Shown: positions 20,119-31,324 of the stretch, piece after piece | Position numbering within the stretch: position 1 is the stretch's first letter | How the letters are laid out: every line of letters begins with the position of its first letter | Assembly (NCBI GenBank): GCA_021029095.1 | Contig: JAJOHG010000247.1 | Coordinates: forward strand, 1 to 37,319 | From: Phellopilus nigrolimitatus | Taxonomy: Eukaryota; Basidiomycota; Agaricomycetes; Hymenochaetales; Hymenochaetaceae | Length of the DNA: 37,319 nt | Direction of reading: 5' to 3' | The notes under the pieces: model-generated | What the model was told of the DNA's origin: nothing | The model's input: the letters and a program-made list of their open reading frames with translations, nothing else | The model's database searches: none | Program-made: the position numbers and the translations under genes

Positions 20119-22711
20119 TCAGCTCTTCGCCTTCATGGTAAAGAACTTAGCGATGCCCTCGGGCTCCTTCTGCTTCTTCCTTTTCTTTGCCGGTCGTGAT
20201 GGCGAAGACGACTTGGAATTTGGTTTTCCGGAGGAAGATGCAGCAGTGATAGCGAAACCTTCCCGTCTTGCGAGATCCTGTGCAAAGTGATAATCCTCAT
20301 GCTCAATACGAAGATTTGCTAGCGCATGCTGATTTGTCTCTCGGATGTTTAAGAAAATACCGTCATCGGCGTCTATGTTGCTTATCTGGTTTCGCAATTG
20401 AGGAGGCAACGAGACGGTTTTGTGGCAGCGCGAGCACGTGAAGGAGTGGAATTCACTCGTCTCTGGTTCATCTAAATCATAGTCTTTCATCAATTTGAAA
20501 ACGAAGTAGTCTGTAATTGGTGAATTCATTACCGTCATCGATCTTGAAGAGAACAGTCTCTTCTTCCTTCACGCTGGGGGTAGCACTCGCGCTCCTTTGT
20601 CGCTTTGTCCTGCTTGCGCCAGTCAGAGTACTGGGACCCGCCATACCCTCTGAAGCCGCCCGCCCGGCTCCTGTCGGGATCTTCGCATGAAAGAACCCCG
20701 CTATGCCCTGTTGCCCTTCCTCCGTCCAATTTATCCCTGTCAGACCCAAACTGAGGTGGGTCACTTTCATCTCCTTCCCATCCCACAACATGTCATTTCC
20801 CACTATTTCCTTCCACAGCTTTCCGGCCTCATCGGTTACAAGGTCGATAGTGACGGGCCTGGGCCGAGGAAACGGCTGTTGTTTCGATCGGAGGATGTTC
20901 CAACCTTGCCTTACGTGCAGACAGAGCGTGCGTGGCCATAGGCCCGGCGTCTTCTCACGCGCTTCATTGAGTCGGATAGCAAGTTCAGCAGCAAGCATCC
21001 GGATCCAATGCGGTCCTTCAGTAACTTCCTCATGAGCTTCGAAAGGACAGAAAATATATACAGAACAGACCTTCAGAAGCCTTTGTTATGGGCTTAGGAA
21101 GATTTTTCGAGGCGTTCATTGATTTGTTGATAACAGGTTTTTCCTTCACTAAAAGAGACTTAATTGGCATTTCCACATACTTCGGCAAAACAACCCTTAC
21201 CTTCCGAGCGATCAATCCCTCTGCAACTTATGAGCTACATTATACGACGTGAATGTTGCATAACGTACCGTAAAATCTCGTACACCCATACCGAGCATTC
21301 TCCAAATTTATTCTGCATCTCATCTGCATCTTGTTGGTAAAGGGTCGATCATTAATGGGGATTCCGGTCTTACCTAAAGTAATAGATCTAAGCCAGGCAC
21401 AGAGGTTATAAGCAACTCGATCATAGACCAAACGACAGACTTACAGTAAATCCCCCACTGTCGAGACATCGTATTCGCCCGCAAGAGCTTTGCCTAGTTT
21501 TCCGCCCAAAAAGCGGATCTTTAGGAATAAACGAAGATAACATTAATCATTGGCTTTTCGGTTCAGCATGGGCTTGAAGAGACAACCTTCTGGAATGGCA
21601 TGGGTTTGAGAAAGCCGGGAATCGCTGAATTGCGCAAAATATTTTGCGTATTGAATTTCCGGTATGACGCGACGAGTTTGGATAAGAACTTGTTGCGAGC
21701 GATACCCTACGCAGCCCACGGCATAAGTAATCGACAAAGAAATGCAAGCGCGGATCCTTCGCACCGCAGACGTCAAGTACCCTAATTTCTCGTGCACTTC
21801 TTTCCGCATGTTTGCCATGAGCTCCGCTGCAATTGCAAGCCCGACATCGTGCCATGTTACGGAACCGTCTCTCTCAAGTTCTTCCACTAATTCTGTTGTG
21901 ACCTTTTTCTCCGGATCGAGCATTGAAGGGTCAACAGGCACAAGGTTACCTAAGCCCAGGCAAGAGATTCGCGGAGGCGGAGGTAGAGGAGTATCAAGAC
22001 CCTTCGGCGCATCAGAAGGCGGCTGAGCAAGAAACGGGTATCGCTTGAGAAGGGTGTCGCGCACGGGAATGGAGAAATCAATGAACGCTTCGTCGATCGA
22101 AGCTTTCTCTGGTAGCGGTCTTAGACAGACATCGGACGTATTAAGGGGGGGTACTTTTGTCGCACCGATTTCTCCCGTGGGTAGTAGTTCTTTGAACATT
22201 GTGTGAATTTTGATGCTCTCGCGACGATACAAGTCCAGAGAAATCTTCAGGATTCAAATTAGGTCCATAGAGCTCTTGCGGCATGAAGGACATATTTAAC
22301 GCGAACCTTGTGAGTCTTGATGTCGGGCTTCTCCCAATACTTCGGCTCATTCTCACCCTCTGCGTACGTCGCAACATGAACGACCACTAAATCAGGGCAC
22401 CTTTTCCGCGCTTCGTCGACCTTGTCCATGCGCGAAATCCCGAAATTCCGCGCCGGGTAGTTGACGGCAATGAGCATGCCCCATTGCAGTACGACGAGTG
22501 GAGTCTCCGGATCGATACCAAGGCGTACTTGCTCGCAGTTCGCGTAGAACGCGTTACAATCGCAGAGAGCCACGACGCGCAGAGGATGCTTGGGACCGAT
22601 TGTAGGCGAAAGGATGTGCCGGTAAGTGAGAATAGGATCGAGATCGTCAAAGTCAGAACTAAAAGCCTTTAATTTGCCTTTCTTCGACGGTGAGTTCGGG
22701 GCGGTGCTCAT
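20119..22711 (-). CDS. RAD30: DNA polymerase eta (Rad30), Y-family translesion polymerase
   Basis: Y-family polymerase that bypasses UV photoproducts at stalled forks. The ATG at 22711 (MSTAPNSPSKKGK) is the first in frame. The palm begins VVALCDCNAFYANCEQVRLG, where Asp51 matches the first catalytic acid. It continues AVNYPARNFGISRMDKVDEA. The second catalytic motif is ASIDEAFIDFS (Asp-Glu). Other blocks include LGYLTSAVRRIRACISLSIT and the little-finger region near 20,600-21,000 (VTIDLVTDEAGKLW, THLSLGLTGINW). The C-terminus has a ubiquitin-binding zinc finger of the UBZ3 kind: C-S-R-C followed by EHEDYH (His-x3-His). A terminal GIAKFFTMKAKS is close to a PCNA-interacting (PIP) box. The insertion around residues in PFLAQPPSDAPKGLDTPLP is lineage-variable. 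Several short introns are present. It is divergent from CIA30 over 160 bp. Identity is firm; exon edges in the thumb region (21,000-21,550) are not all resolved. Confidence 0.93.
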
Positions 22712-22871
22712 CGTTGTCGACGATGAACAAGAGCGCAAGATTGGTGCGAAATTCAACCTGAGAGTCTGAGACAGTGCGACGATCCCGTGCCGTAACGTAA
22801 CGCGTATGTTATGTAACGTATCCTGACATTAGCGAGTCTACGCGTGCGGCAATGACTTCATTCTGTCCACA
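22712..22871. promoter_or_regulatory. bidirectional promoter with two ACGCGT motifs and a repeated octamer
   Basis: This 160 bp gap separates the start codons of Pol eta (minus) and the CIA30 gene (plus). ACGCGT, the MluI/MCB core, occurs at 22800-22805 and 22840-22845. The octamer GTAACGTA occurs at 22792-22799 and again at 22813-22820, a centre-to-centre spacing of 21 bp (two helical turns), with the first ACGCGT between them. ACGCGT is the MBF site at DNA-synthesis and repair genes in ascomycete yeasts, which would suit a translesion polymerase. Function here is inferred. Confidence 0.5.
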
Positions 22872-23950
22872 ATGGCGACGTCGCGATGGGCATCGTTCAT
22901 GAGCAGAGTGAATAGGTGTGTATAGCCAAACCACAAATGCTTGTCCGAGCTTCTCATCGTATATGAGAACAGGTCGACTCAATTATGGCGGGATGGCACC
23001 GCGCGCGGTATGTTCATTCGGCTACCTCTCGAGCACAGAACACTCACTCCTAATATTACAGCAATACGCATGGACGGTGTGAACGAGCCTAACCGTGCTC
23101 CGATGCCACTTTTTTCATTCAACCGACGAGAGGACATTGATAACTTCTCACTCGGTGTCGATAGAGACATTGGAGGTTCCTCGACTGCTCGCCTCGATTT
23201 TGTCCCGGACGACCCTAGCGACCCGAACGGAAAGGGGAAAGGTCGCTTCTGGGGAGACATGCGCCTGGGCGTGCGGAGCGAGCTTCAGGGTAAGATAAGG
23301 GGCGGCTACGCCGGCTTTCGCAGTAAAGTACAATTTGTGCCATAGCTGCTGATTACAGATCTGACTTTGTGTCCGTGTAGCCACGCCCGACACTTTTTAG
23401 TGAGCTGACAGACGACATATCAAATCATGAGTATCTCGCGCTCCGCGTGCGTGCTGGTGGGCACCCGCGCACACACAACGCATACTTCGTCAATCTACAG
23501 ACCCAGTCGCCTATTTCGGGCGAGCTCTGGCAACACAGGCTGTACCTGCGCAAGCATGACGGATCGTGGGAGGACATTTTCGTGAGATGGTCCCATTGCC
23601 TTTGTTCAGGACTGTCATGATACTGACACAGGCCGCGCTCCCAGATCCCGTTCTCCGCATTTGCGCTCACTAGCTACGGCGAGCTTGCAACAGGATGGGC
23701 TTCGCAAGTCACACTCGAAGAAGAAAAGATTCGGTGGTTAGGTATCTCTCTCCTTGGCGGGAACGCTGGAATCGAGGGTCCTTTCGAGCTCGGGATAGAC
23801 TCGATTAAAGCGGTCAATCAAGAAGATGTGCATACCCCTCCGATAGGTGTGTCTATGCCTCCTCGACTCGATGTTTATCTCACTTTTCAAGTTGTTGATA
23901 AACACAAACGACTTGATGATCCAGCAGATCCAGGAACAACTGAAGAATAA
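22872..23950 (+). CDS. CIA30: CIA30/NDUFAF1 family, complex I intermediate-associated protein
   Basis: Mitochondrial chaperone family that assists assembly of the membrane arm of NADH:ubiquinone oxidoreductase. Five or six short-intron exons fit. The first begins MATSRWASFMSRVNRSTQLW at 22872 and joins WRDGTARAIRMDGVNEPNR. The main exon carries the CIA30 domain: PMPLFSFNRREDIDNFSLGV, DRDIGGSSTARLDFVPDD and KGRFWGDMRLGVRSELQGKI. Next come GGYAGFRSK, then ELTDDISNHEYLALRVRAGG, NAYFVNLQTQSPISGELWQH and RLYLRKHDGSWEDIF. The last part has FAFALTSYGELATGW-type residues and IRWLGISLLGGNAGIEGPFE. The end ADPGTTEE before TAA at 23948-23950 depends on a final intron and is the least certain piece. No strong presequence is visible beyond a short basic N-terminus. 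Family assignment is firm. Confidence 0.88.
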
Positions 23951-24358
23951 TTGTCTGGGGAATGAATGCACTTCTGTTGACCCAGAGGACGTCACCGAAT
24001 GACCGAGGATTCTCAAAGTGTTAAAAGGACGGGAATGTACCTAAACTTCGCCTTCAAACTATATACATCGTCGTATGTAATTATACAAGTTTCCACAGAA
24101 AGCACAACTCAGGAGTTGATTGAGAGAGTTTTTTGATCAAGTTTGGAAATTTGGGCATATTTTTCCATAAGGCATAATGGAGAATGTAGAGAACGCAGAA
24201 GGTGCAGAGAGCGTAGGTTAGTGATGAAGATGAATAAGTACAAACGTGCAATAGGAATTCCGAGGAAGTAGATAAGAGAAATGACATGCCAAAGAAAGGG
24301 TATCTCCGGCCAAAAGGAAAGTAATTTTATCCGTACGGGTGAAATGTGGGTCAAAGCC

Positions 24359-25341
24359 TCAGACAACGACACAGCCCCCACAGCATCCAGAAGACTCTTC
24401 CTGTGAGCTCTGAGCGTTGTAGGCGCCAGGCTGTGAAGGAGCAGCCGGACGACCAGACTGTTGTTCCTACATCCGGAAGAAGTTCAGAGAAAAGTCAGTA
24501 GACCATATGAAAGGAGGTGGTAAAATTACCGACTTTGTTGTACCTTCTGATCTCTCGGACCAGGTTCGAAAATGCTTCATCAACATTGATACGCTGCTTA
24601 GCGGACGTCTCGATGAACTTGCAGTTAAAGTACTTGGCAAGATCACGACCCTCTTCACGTTTCATCAGCATCAATGTCCGTGACATGTATCTTCAAGAAA
24701 ATTCGCACCATTCATTCCGACCTGACGCTCGTATTCCAAGTCACATTTATTCGCGACGACGATGACGGGAAAAGAGTCCTTATCCTTAACGCGGAGAATT
24801 TGCTGATGGAACGTGCTGATCTCCTCGAACGAACTACGCGAAGTGATGGAGTATACGAGAAGGAAACCCTCACCGGTGCGCATGTACTGCTCACGCATAG
24901 CACTAGCGAAGAGAATCAATCATGAAGAGCAGAAGCATCGTAAAGCAATACACATTCACGCACCCGTATTCCTCTTGTCCCGCCGTGTCAAGGACGTCAA
25001 GCAGCGCGACCTCATCGTCGATCACACACTGCTTGCGATAAGAATCTAAAGGCCAGTTAATAGACCGGGACCAGTTACGACAGCTCGGCGTGACATACCC
25101 TCGATTGTCGGGTCATATTCATCCACAAAATGGCTCTGGATGAATTGGATGGTGAGGGCAGATTTGCCGACGCCTAAGAAAACATCAGCGCCAGGACTAC
25201 CTAACCACACTGATGAAACGTATGCGCACCACCACCTCCTACGACAACAAGCTTGTACTCCCTGAGAAACTGTGCCTGCAGGTAGGGTTAGCATTCAGCA
25301 CGAGATAAGGGCGCGTGCAAACAACGCACCCTAGCCTGCAT
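24359..25341 (-). CDS. RAS1: Ras small GTPase (Ras1-like)
   Basis: Membrane-anchored GTPase switch acting on adenylyl cyclase and MAPK routes in fungi. Spliced exons give 211 residues. The N-terminus [16 protein letters not shown] leads to the P-loop GGGGVGKS (residues 17-24), split by an intron. Switch I is [17 protein letters not shown], switch II is [19 protein letters not shown], the guanine motifs are NKCD (123-126) and ETSAK (151-155). The glycines at the human G12/G13 positions and the switch II Gln are present, so it looks wild type. The C-terminus is a short hypervariable segment ending [15 protein letters not shown] is a CAAX box for prenylation, and the Cys pair just upstream may be palmitoylated. 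A 5'-proximal intron follows the fourth codon. Identity is firm; the numbering (RAS1 versus other) is by family convention. Confidence 0.95.
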
Positions 25342-26788
25342 GATTCTAACGTTCTACAAGTATGAAAAAAGAGTACGGTATGAGAAAGAAGCGATGAAGG
25401 TGACAATCGTGACAATGTCGAGACGAGGACGACGAAAACGGCCTTCGAGGAGTGCAGAAAGTAAGCTGTTCGGAACGTGTGATCTGAGGTTGCCGGAGAC
25501 TGTTTGCACATTGTTTGCTTCTTTCGCTCGATTTGGTCCCGAAGCCTTTAATAGAGAATAACACAGCCTCTGCGTATTATTGCAGAAATGCATCAATCAA
25601 TGCGCAGAGCTTTTTCCACGTCCCTTCAGCTGCTCGATGTCTTACCGAGGCTTGGGTGAGAATAATCGCGTTTTTCTTTCAATCCGAGATTTCTGACTAC
25701 TTATCAGTCACGTAAGTACCTTCGCCAACAAGTACCTTAGCCCTGGCTGGTGGAAAAGAGCATTTTTGAGAGCTTGTAAACACTGATATCACTGATTTTT
25801 GATGCCACTTGACATTGAATGACGTGTGGAAATCCAGTGTGCCTTACGCAGTTCTTCGGCGGGTATAAAAGCCCCAGATTCGCTTACGTACATAACCTCT
25901 TTTAACTCCGTGTCGTACAGATGCACTGCTCGACCCAAAAATCTCACTAATAATCAATGAATATCGAAGAAACTCGGAAATAATATAGAGAGTAACTCCG
26001 TATACCACTATTGCAAGTTTGGAAATGCTTGAGAAGCTTATATTCGACCTATTGGTGAGGTAGTTTGGATCTTGATGTTTGTGGCTGGGACATACAGAAC
26101 ACAAAAACAACTCATTGCAAGGTACCCGTTCCAGGTCCTGTGAGCCATATGTGCTTATAAGTCTAACCACGCGAAGAAGCTCAGCTACACATACATTTGA
26201 CTAGATGGCATCTCAGGGTGGGTTTGATGCTCTAACCTTTGAATGGCTTTTCGAGTCCCTCTAATATCATTAATTAATTAATGACTTGAGCTTGATCATG
26301 TTCGCGAAAAAACCTTGCAGCGTAAGCAAGCATTACAAACAGATCCGCACATTCCACACTTGGTTGTGTCTTCATGACTTATAAATATCCTGCTTTGATT
26401 GATAACTCGAGTCCACTCGTGCCTCTGCTTTTTATACAATTAACATATATTTACATGCTCGCTCATGAGCGTGCGTACTCGGCTCGAAGTCAATCACACA
26501 CGTCGTATTCTCTCCGGCCAATCCCCATAGTCGAGCCACAATTGCTCCAATTTCCTGGCACTTGGAAAGAGATGTTTTATATATAAAAGTTTGGCGATCG
26601 TACCTTTGTAGCTGCCAAAATTATAATGTGCTATCTACACAGTCTTGACGAACAACGGACCACTCCCTTTGCAGCTGGTGTAAGAGCGTAGCTGAGAATG
26701 GTGAATACATCGATATAAAGCAGCGCCCCGACGTAGATACAAATCCGTATTAAAAACAAAAACAGAAGGAATAAAGCGCAGGTACAAC
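25342..26788. other. intergenic region with isolated TATA box
   Basis: About 1.4 kb upstream of Ras and downstream of the tentative gene at 26.8-27.9 kb. It should hold the Ras promoter. A strong TATAAAA on the + strand at 25864-25870 is followed only by very short open frames. An AT palindrome (ATTAATTAATTAAT) lies near 26,270. A minus-strand open stretch at 25,844-26,170 has no recognisable features. I see no RNA gene. Confidence 0.35.
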
Positions 26789-27894
26789 TTAAAGACCTCC
26801 AGCGTATCGAACTTCGACGAGATGAGTACCGTCGATATCAAAGAATGTAAGACGGACAGCGATGTAGGAGTTTCGAAAACTTTATCGTCCGTGTGCGAGC
26901 CCCGGCTAGCTTCTCCAGCTTATCAATCCTAATCGAGAAGAGTGGGGCGACAACATTGAGGGAACCAAGAATTAGGCGAAGGCTCTGGGAAGGCGTGTGC
27001 TATCCGGCCCACCTCGATCGACAAAGCATCTAGTGTGGAAGTATGGAAGTCGGGGAATGGCTCCGCGGCAGACAAACATTCCATGATAATTGTGGCGGCT
27101 TGATTTGTTGATCCTCATTGCTTGCAAAATCGGACGGAAGGGTATGGGCAGCACGAGAGGCCAATTCCTCGAAATGCTTCACGGTTGTCTCTAGCACGCG
27201 TGTACGGGCGCCGACATTTGTGTACTGCCCTTGGGCGTCATTCTGAACGATCTAGCATCCATCGCTGAGCGCAAGTACGTGGAAGACTTCGTGAGATTCG
27301 GTAAGATCAGCGCCCTCCACATCAGGCGCACTGAGAGGTTCGAGCAGCTCATACTAAATCACCTATGCAATTTTGTAGAGCCTCGAGGTTGCGACAAAGC
27401 ACCATTTGGAATATTCTGCATAGGAGAGCGGCTTTTGTTAGATGTATTTTTGCGATGCGGAGTGCCGAAGGCATCTTCATTCAATGTACTCCGACAATCC
27501 AAGGCACACGGAAGTATTGCTAGCATAGGAAGAAGTGCAGCGCGTGTTGTCTGATGTAATATAGCCTGAGGGGGCTTTCTCGGGTATTTCCTTTAATTTC
27601 AGAAAGCGTAAGATCCCACAACTTCCGAAAACGTGCACCCACAGACAGCGACTTTACCTCGCAGCGAGATAGTTATGGATAACTGTGTCCCAGCGGCATG
27701 GTCGAAATGGTAACGATTCTGCGATAAGCGTGATGGTACTGTCTATGGCCGATCAGAGCTGTCCCAGTCGACTGAGTAAACTGAGGCACGAACCGGAGAT
27801 TTCGAGGCTTCTAGTGTCTCTTGGCGACGCGCCCCTCAGTGAGTATTGTGATATCGAAAAATTGACGCTGACCTGATGGGTCTCGATCTTTCAT
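26789..27894 (-). CDS. unrecognised multi-exon gene, tentative structure
   Basis: I do not recognise the family. From ATG at 27894 (MKDRDPS) a 22 bp exon splices to EASKSPV, then to STITLIAESLPFRPCRWDTV and IHNYLAAR. Downstream exons read EIPEKAPSGYITSDNTRCTS, then LGLSEIFQMVLCRNLEALQN joined over a 72 bp intron with a CTAAC branch site. They continue IGDL, IVQNDAQGQYTNVGARTRVL, ETTVKHFEELASP and ATIIMECLSAAEPFPDFHTS. The last exons read LDALSIEVGRIAHAFPEPSP and finally NSYIAVRLTFFDIDGTHLVE followed by VRYAGGL and TAA at 26789. Composition is strongly protein-like through most exons. The join near 27,600 does not keep phase with the donors I could find, so one exon edge is wrong or the gene is damaged. 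A distant likeness of the first block to a Trp-centred SANT/DUF6818-type domain is a guess. Confidence 0.45.
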
Positions 27895-28135
27895 TGAGTA
27901 AAGAAACAGAGGCGATGACGCCGCCAGCTGCGAACACAGGCTGACCGAAAGCCCGCCAAGCTAGCACGAGAACAGGCGATCGGTAATAGCAGTAGCTTGG
28001 ATTTAATAGGAGACGGCGCATATAATTGGAGCTACTTAGGCACTCTCTGCACCCTGACCGTGCTCTGGGATGTTCGTTCGGGGATGTCAATTTAGACCAC
28101 AATCGCCGTATGATACGGAGATTTTCAAGTCAATG

Positions 28136-28172
28136 AAAAAAATAAAAATAAAGAAGAAAAAAAAAGAAAAAA
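28136..28172 (+). repeat. A-rich low-complexity tract
   Basis: A 37 bp stretch of almost pure A with scattered T and G on the + strand, between the tentative gene and the zinc-finger gene. It could be a nucleosome-depleting spacer near the 3' end of the zinc-finger gene. Confidence 0.7.
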
Positions 28173-28576
28173 CCTCATTGATGCCCGTTCAACTCCGGTA
28201 CGAGAGGCGATTCGACCCTCACCAATCTTCTCGATAAGCGATGGAATTCGAAGATGATGTAGCCACAGTTGAAGTTTTGAAACTACAAACGCAGTCCAAA
28301 TCCGATGTACATATATTGCACAGCCTCCGCAGATCGTATATTTACTCTACAAGTGTCCCAATAAAAGGCATAATGGTTGTCTACAGTTTCTAGCTAGATA
28401 GGATACAGTTGCATGTCTGGATTTCCAAAGCAAGTCGCTCAGAAAGAGAAGATAATCAGGAAGAGATAGAAAGGGGGAAAGAAAATGAGGCAAAAACCAT
28501 AAGTTACCACTTATGCGTACATCGAACTTCCGAGATATTTCTATAATCCTCACCATTCGCTCAAATCCGAAAACAA

Positions 28577-29985
28577 TCACCGCACACCGTCCGACGAAAC
28601 GTCCGTCGACGCCGCGGTCAGATACGGAACACTTCCCCTCCTGCTCTTGTCCATCGTACACGTATGCTTCTCCAGCGAGCGCTCGTACGAGAAGAAGCTG
28701 TTGCATCGTGTACACACCCACTCGCAGCGCTTGCCATGCTTGTACACTTCGTGCCTGAGCTGGTCGTGCCGACGTGAAAATTTCTCCGTGCATGGCGGGA
28801 ACGAGCAGGGAAAGCGCGCGCCCTTTCCTGCGTGGGTTTTCATGTGCCCGCTCAGCGTGCTCGTGCTCTTGAATTGCCGTCTGCAACCCTGCTGTGGGCA
28901 AGGCAGCAATCGCGATTCGCCAAGCTTTCCAGGTGTGCCCGGCTTGGAATCCGTTGCGGGCATGCGGTGAGTAAGCGCGGGGGAAGACGCAAGAGATGAT
29001 TCGGGCGAATCATGGAACCTGCTAGGGTTAAGCGTGTCCATCCCGTTATTGCAACTATTATCAGTGCTCGGCGCTGAGGCGGGCGGAAAGAAATCAAACG
29101 GGGTCGTCGGGGAATTCAGTCCCGAAGATGAAGATGACGAAGAAGACATCTCTGGCGATGCCGGTACCGGAGTCTGGATGAACTGCTGGGACGAAGACGC
29201 GAAGCCGGGGATAGATCCGTTCGTAGTGTGGTCAGGGTGCGACATCAGGCACTCCACACTTTGGGAGAAGTCGCAACCGTTCATGAAAGAATCAAATGCT
29301 AAAACAACATAACGTTAGCACAGGTGAAAATAAAGCCATACTCTCGACTTACCAGTCATCAACTCTAGGTCGGATGAAAAATTGAAGGCCGGGTCCTGCA
29401 CGTCTATAGGAAATTCTTCAGCGGTTGACGATTGGATCCCATTCTGAGAAGAAGAGTTTTGTTAATTGCACTGAGAGCAAAGAAACAGAGCAAATAAATA
29501 TTCACGTTCATGACCGTCGCGGAAGGATGTTCAAAAGATCTTCCACCTGTCAGCTCTGGGATGGTAGTCGGTGGATAAGGAGGAATTTCGAGCATTGACG
29601 CTTCCTGAGAGTGTACTTGGCCTCGAGTTACGGCTGATAAGCTAGCACCGCTGGGGAAATAAGAGGCATCGGGGATCTCTTGCTCGAACTGACGCCGCCC
29701 GTAAACATGGGAGAAGCGAGAAGCTGGAAGAAAGGACAAGCGAACAAAGTGACCGCGCTGATCGACGCCGCGCTCTACGTTAAGATCTGCTCGCTGAACG
29801 GATGATTGTCCTGCCGTAGACAGAGAAGAAGTACTAGCTGAAGGCGGCCGTGATACGTGAGAAGAGTTTCCGAGTGGAGTATGCTCGTCGAGAGCACATT
29901 CGATCTGAGGAGCAGTGCGAGGCGCATCACAGCGAATGGTGATGATTGTATGCGTCAACTGTCCTGCAGGAATGACTATGCTCAT
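28577..29985 (-). CDS. C2H2 zinc-finger transcription regulator, three fingers
   Basis: Probable nuclear DNA-binding regulator. Three exons give about 430 residues: exon 1 from ATG 29985 (MSIVIPAGQLTHTIITIRCD), a short exon (NGIQSSTAEEFPIDVQDPAF) and a long last exon. Low-complexity Ser/Pro-rich sequence fills the middle, including an eight-Ser run. The C-terminal part has a finger array from about residue 322: CPQQGCRRQFKSTSTLSGHM (Cys-x4-Cys-x12-His), then CSFPPCTEKFSRRHDQLRHE (Cys-x4-Cys), then a degenerate third unit CTRCNSFFSYERSLEKHTC (Cys-x2-Cys-x12-His-x-Cys). The linkers are not the canonical TGEKP type. The tail ends TAASTDVSSDGVR. Exon 1 may contain one further intron near 29,760, because the reading there is less convincing. 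No orthologue name can be given from sequence alone. Confidence 0.85.
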
Positions 29986-31324
29986 GGCTACGCTTGAAAA
30001 TGCGAGAAGCGGGGAGACAAAGTGAGAGGCACCTCTGAGTCTGAGCTACTTATGCGCCCAGAGGCCCGGTTAACCGAGACGCGAACACAGTGAAATCCTG
30101 AACGGTTTCAAACGCGAGTCCTGGGAATACAGGACACCCTTAGTCGGCTACGGCGGAGGTAGACGTCATAAAATCGACTGCTTACCATTCTTCGAATAGA
30201 GATTTGGTCAATCAATAGCACATATATAGTTCGCTATGCAACCCGCGTCAAGCCCGAGACCGACATATGTGGTCCGTTTGATTCCAAATGCCGACAAGAT
30301 CCACCCAAACCATGCCGGCATAAAGAAAGTTGCACGATAAGAAGCGCCAGATTAAAGCAGGGCTTCGAGCGCATTCGGGAAAGTGGCACTTGGCTTGGAC
30401 GGCGCAAAGGTAAGGCCGTGCAGACAATTGGGCGGTTGATGCGTGAAGAAAACGTCTGCGCAATAAGTTCAAAATGTAAAATGTCACAATAAATTAAGCT
30501 TGCGACCACGCCGTTGCTACGAATGGCATAAGATACCATCAAAATCGGTCTTTCGTCAACCGAATAGGCTCGTTACTAGACGGAAACGCCCAGGATAGTT
30601 CCCCCAAGCGATGTAGGATTTGCGGGAAGTTGACGAGAAAGGGAAAAAAGGGTCGTGCTCATCAAATCGCGAAAGATCCTTTTTGGCCCGCGCCCTTCGC
30701 AGAAGCGCGCTATTTTGTCACCGCCTTTGCAGTCGGCTTGAGTGTGGGTGCAGATGGAAGGAAGATAGCACTCACTAGGGTAAGAAAGAGTTCGGACTAA
30801 GGAACACACTCGAAATACTCGCATGTGTGGCGGCATTTGGAAGATGGTGTTACGGCTTCTCTTCTGCTTCTTCCCGACTAAATCTCTTTCCACGTACTTG
30901 CTGAGTGAGAGGATCGGTGTTCAAAATATTTATGTATATGAATGGCGCACGTTAGGTGGCTTTGCACGCGATAGCAGAGCACGTCGCGGCACAGAAGAGA
31001 ACCCTGCGAGATGAGAGATGAGATATGTCTTTGTAAGATAGATTGAAATGAAAAATTAGAAAAGATCAAAACAAACCGGTATCGGTTCACTGCCCGCACC
31101 AACCTTGGGAGTGTTTTAGAAAGCGCGGGTAAGTGCGAGCAGATATGTTCTCTAGATAGACTGAGATTCAACGGGCTGCGGGATGATTGCAATATGTGTT
31201 GATAAGAAACATCTAAGGGCTTCAAGCGGTTCAGCGGCCCAGCCACCCGCTCCAGATCGGGCTACTTACATAAGTGTCGATCGTGCTGTGACACACACTC
31301 ACGTTGACCCTGACCAATTTGTCT
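29986..31324. other. divergent intergenic region, zinc finger / DUF1295
   Basis: About 1.3 kb between two divergent genes, holding both promoters. Minus-strand open stretches at 30,234-30,542, 30,576-30,893 and 30,878-31,246 mostly start at non-ATG codons, have no family features and are not joined by plausible introns. I see no repeat or RNA gene. Confidence 0.4.

Noticed and set aside
24081..24381. Minus-strand hydrophobic frame over the Ras 3' end
   Set aside because: It overlaps the last Ras exon in another frame and runs into the 3' UTR; the Ras frame with its CAAX box is decisive.
16372..25341. A receptor-Ras signalling gene cluster
   Set aside because: Pol eta and CIA30 lie between them, and no shared motif or arrangement supports co-regulation beyond loose proximity.
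28190..28222. Possible tRNA 3' half (CGATTCGACCC)
   Set aside because: No matching A box, acceptor stem or cloverleaf could be formed on either strand.
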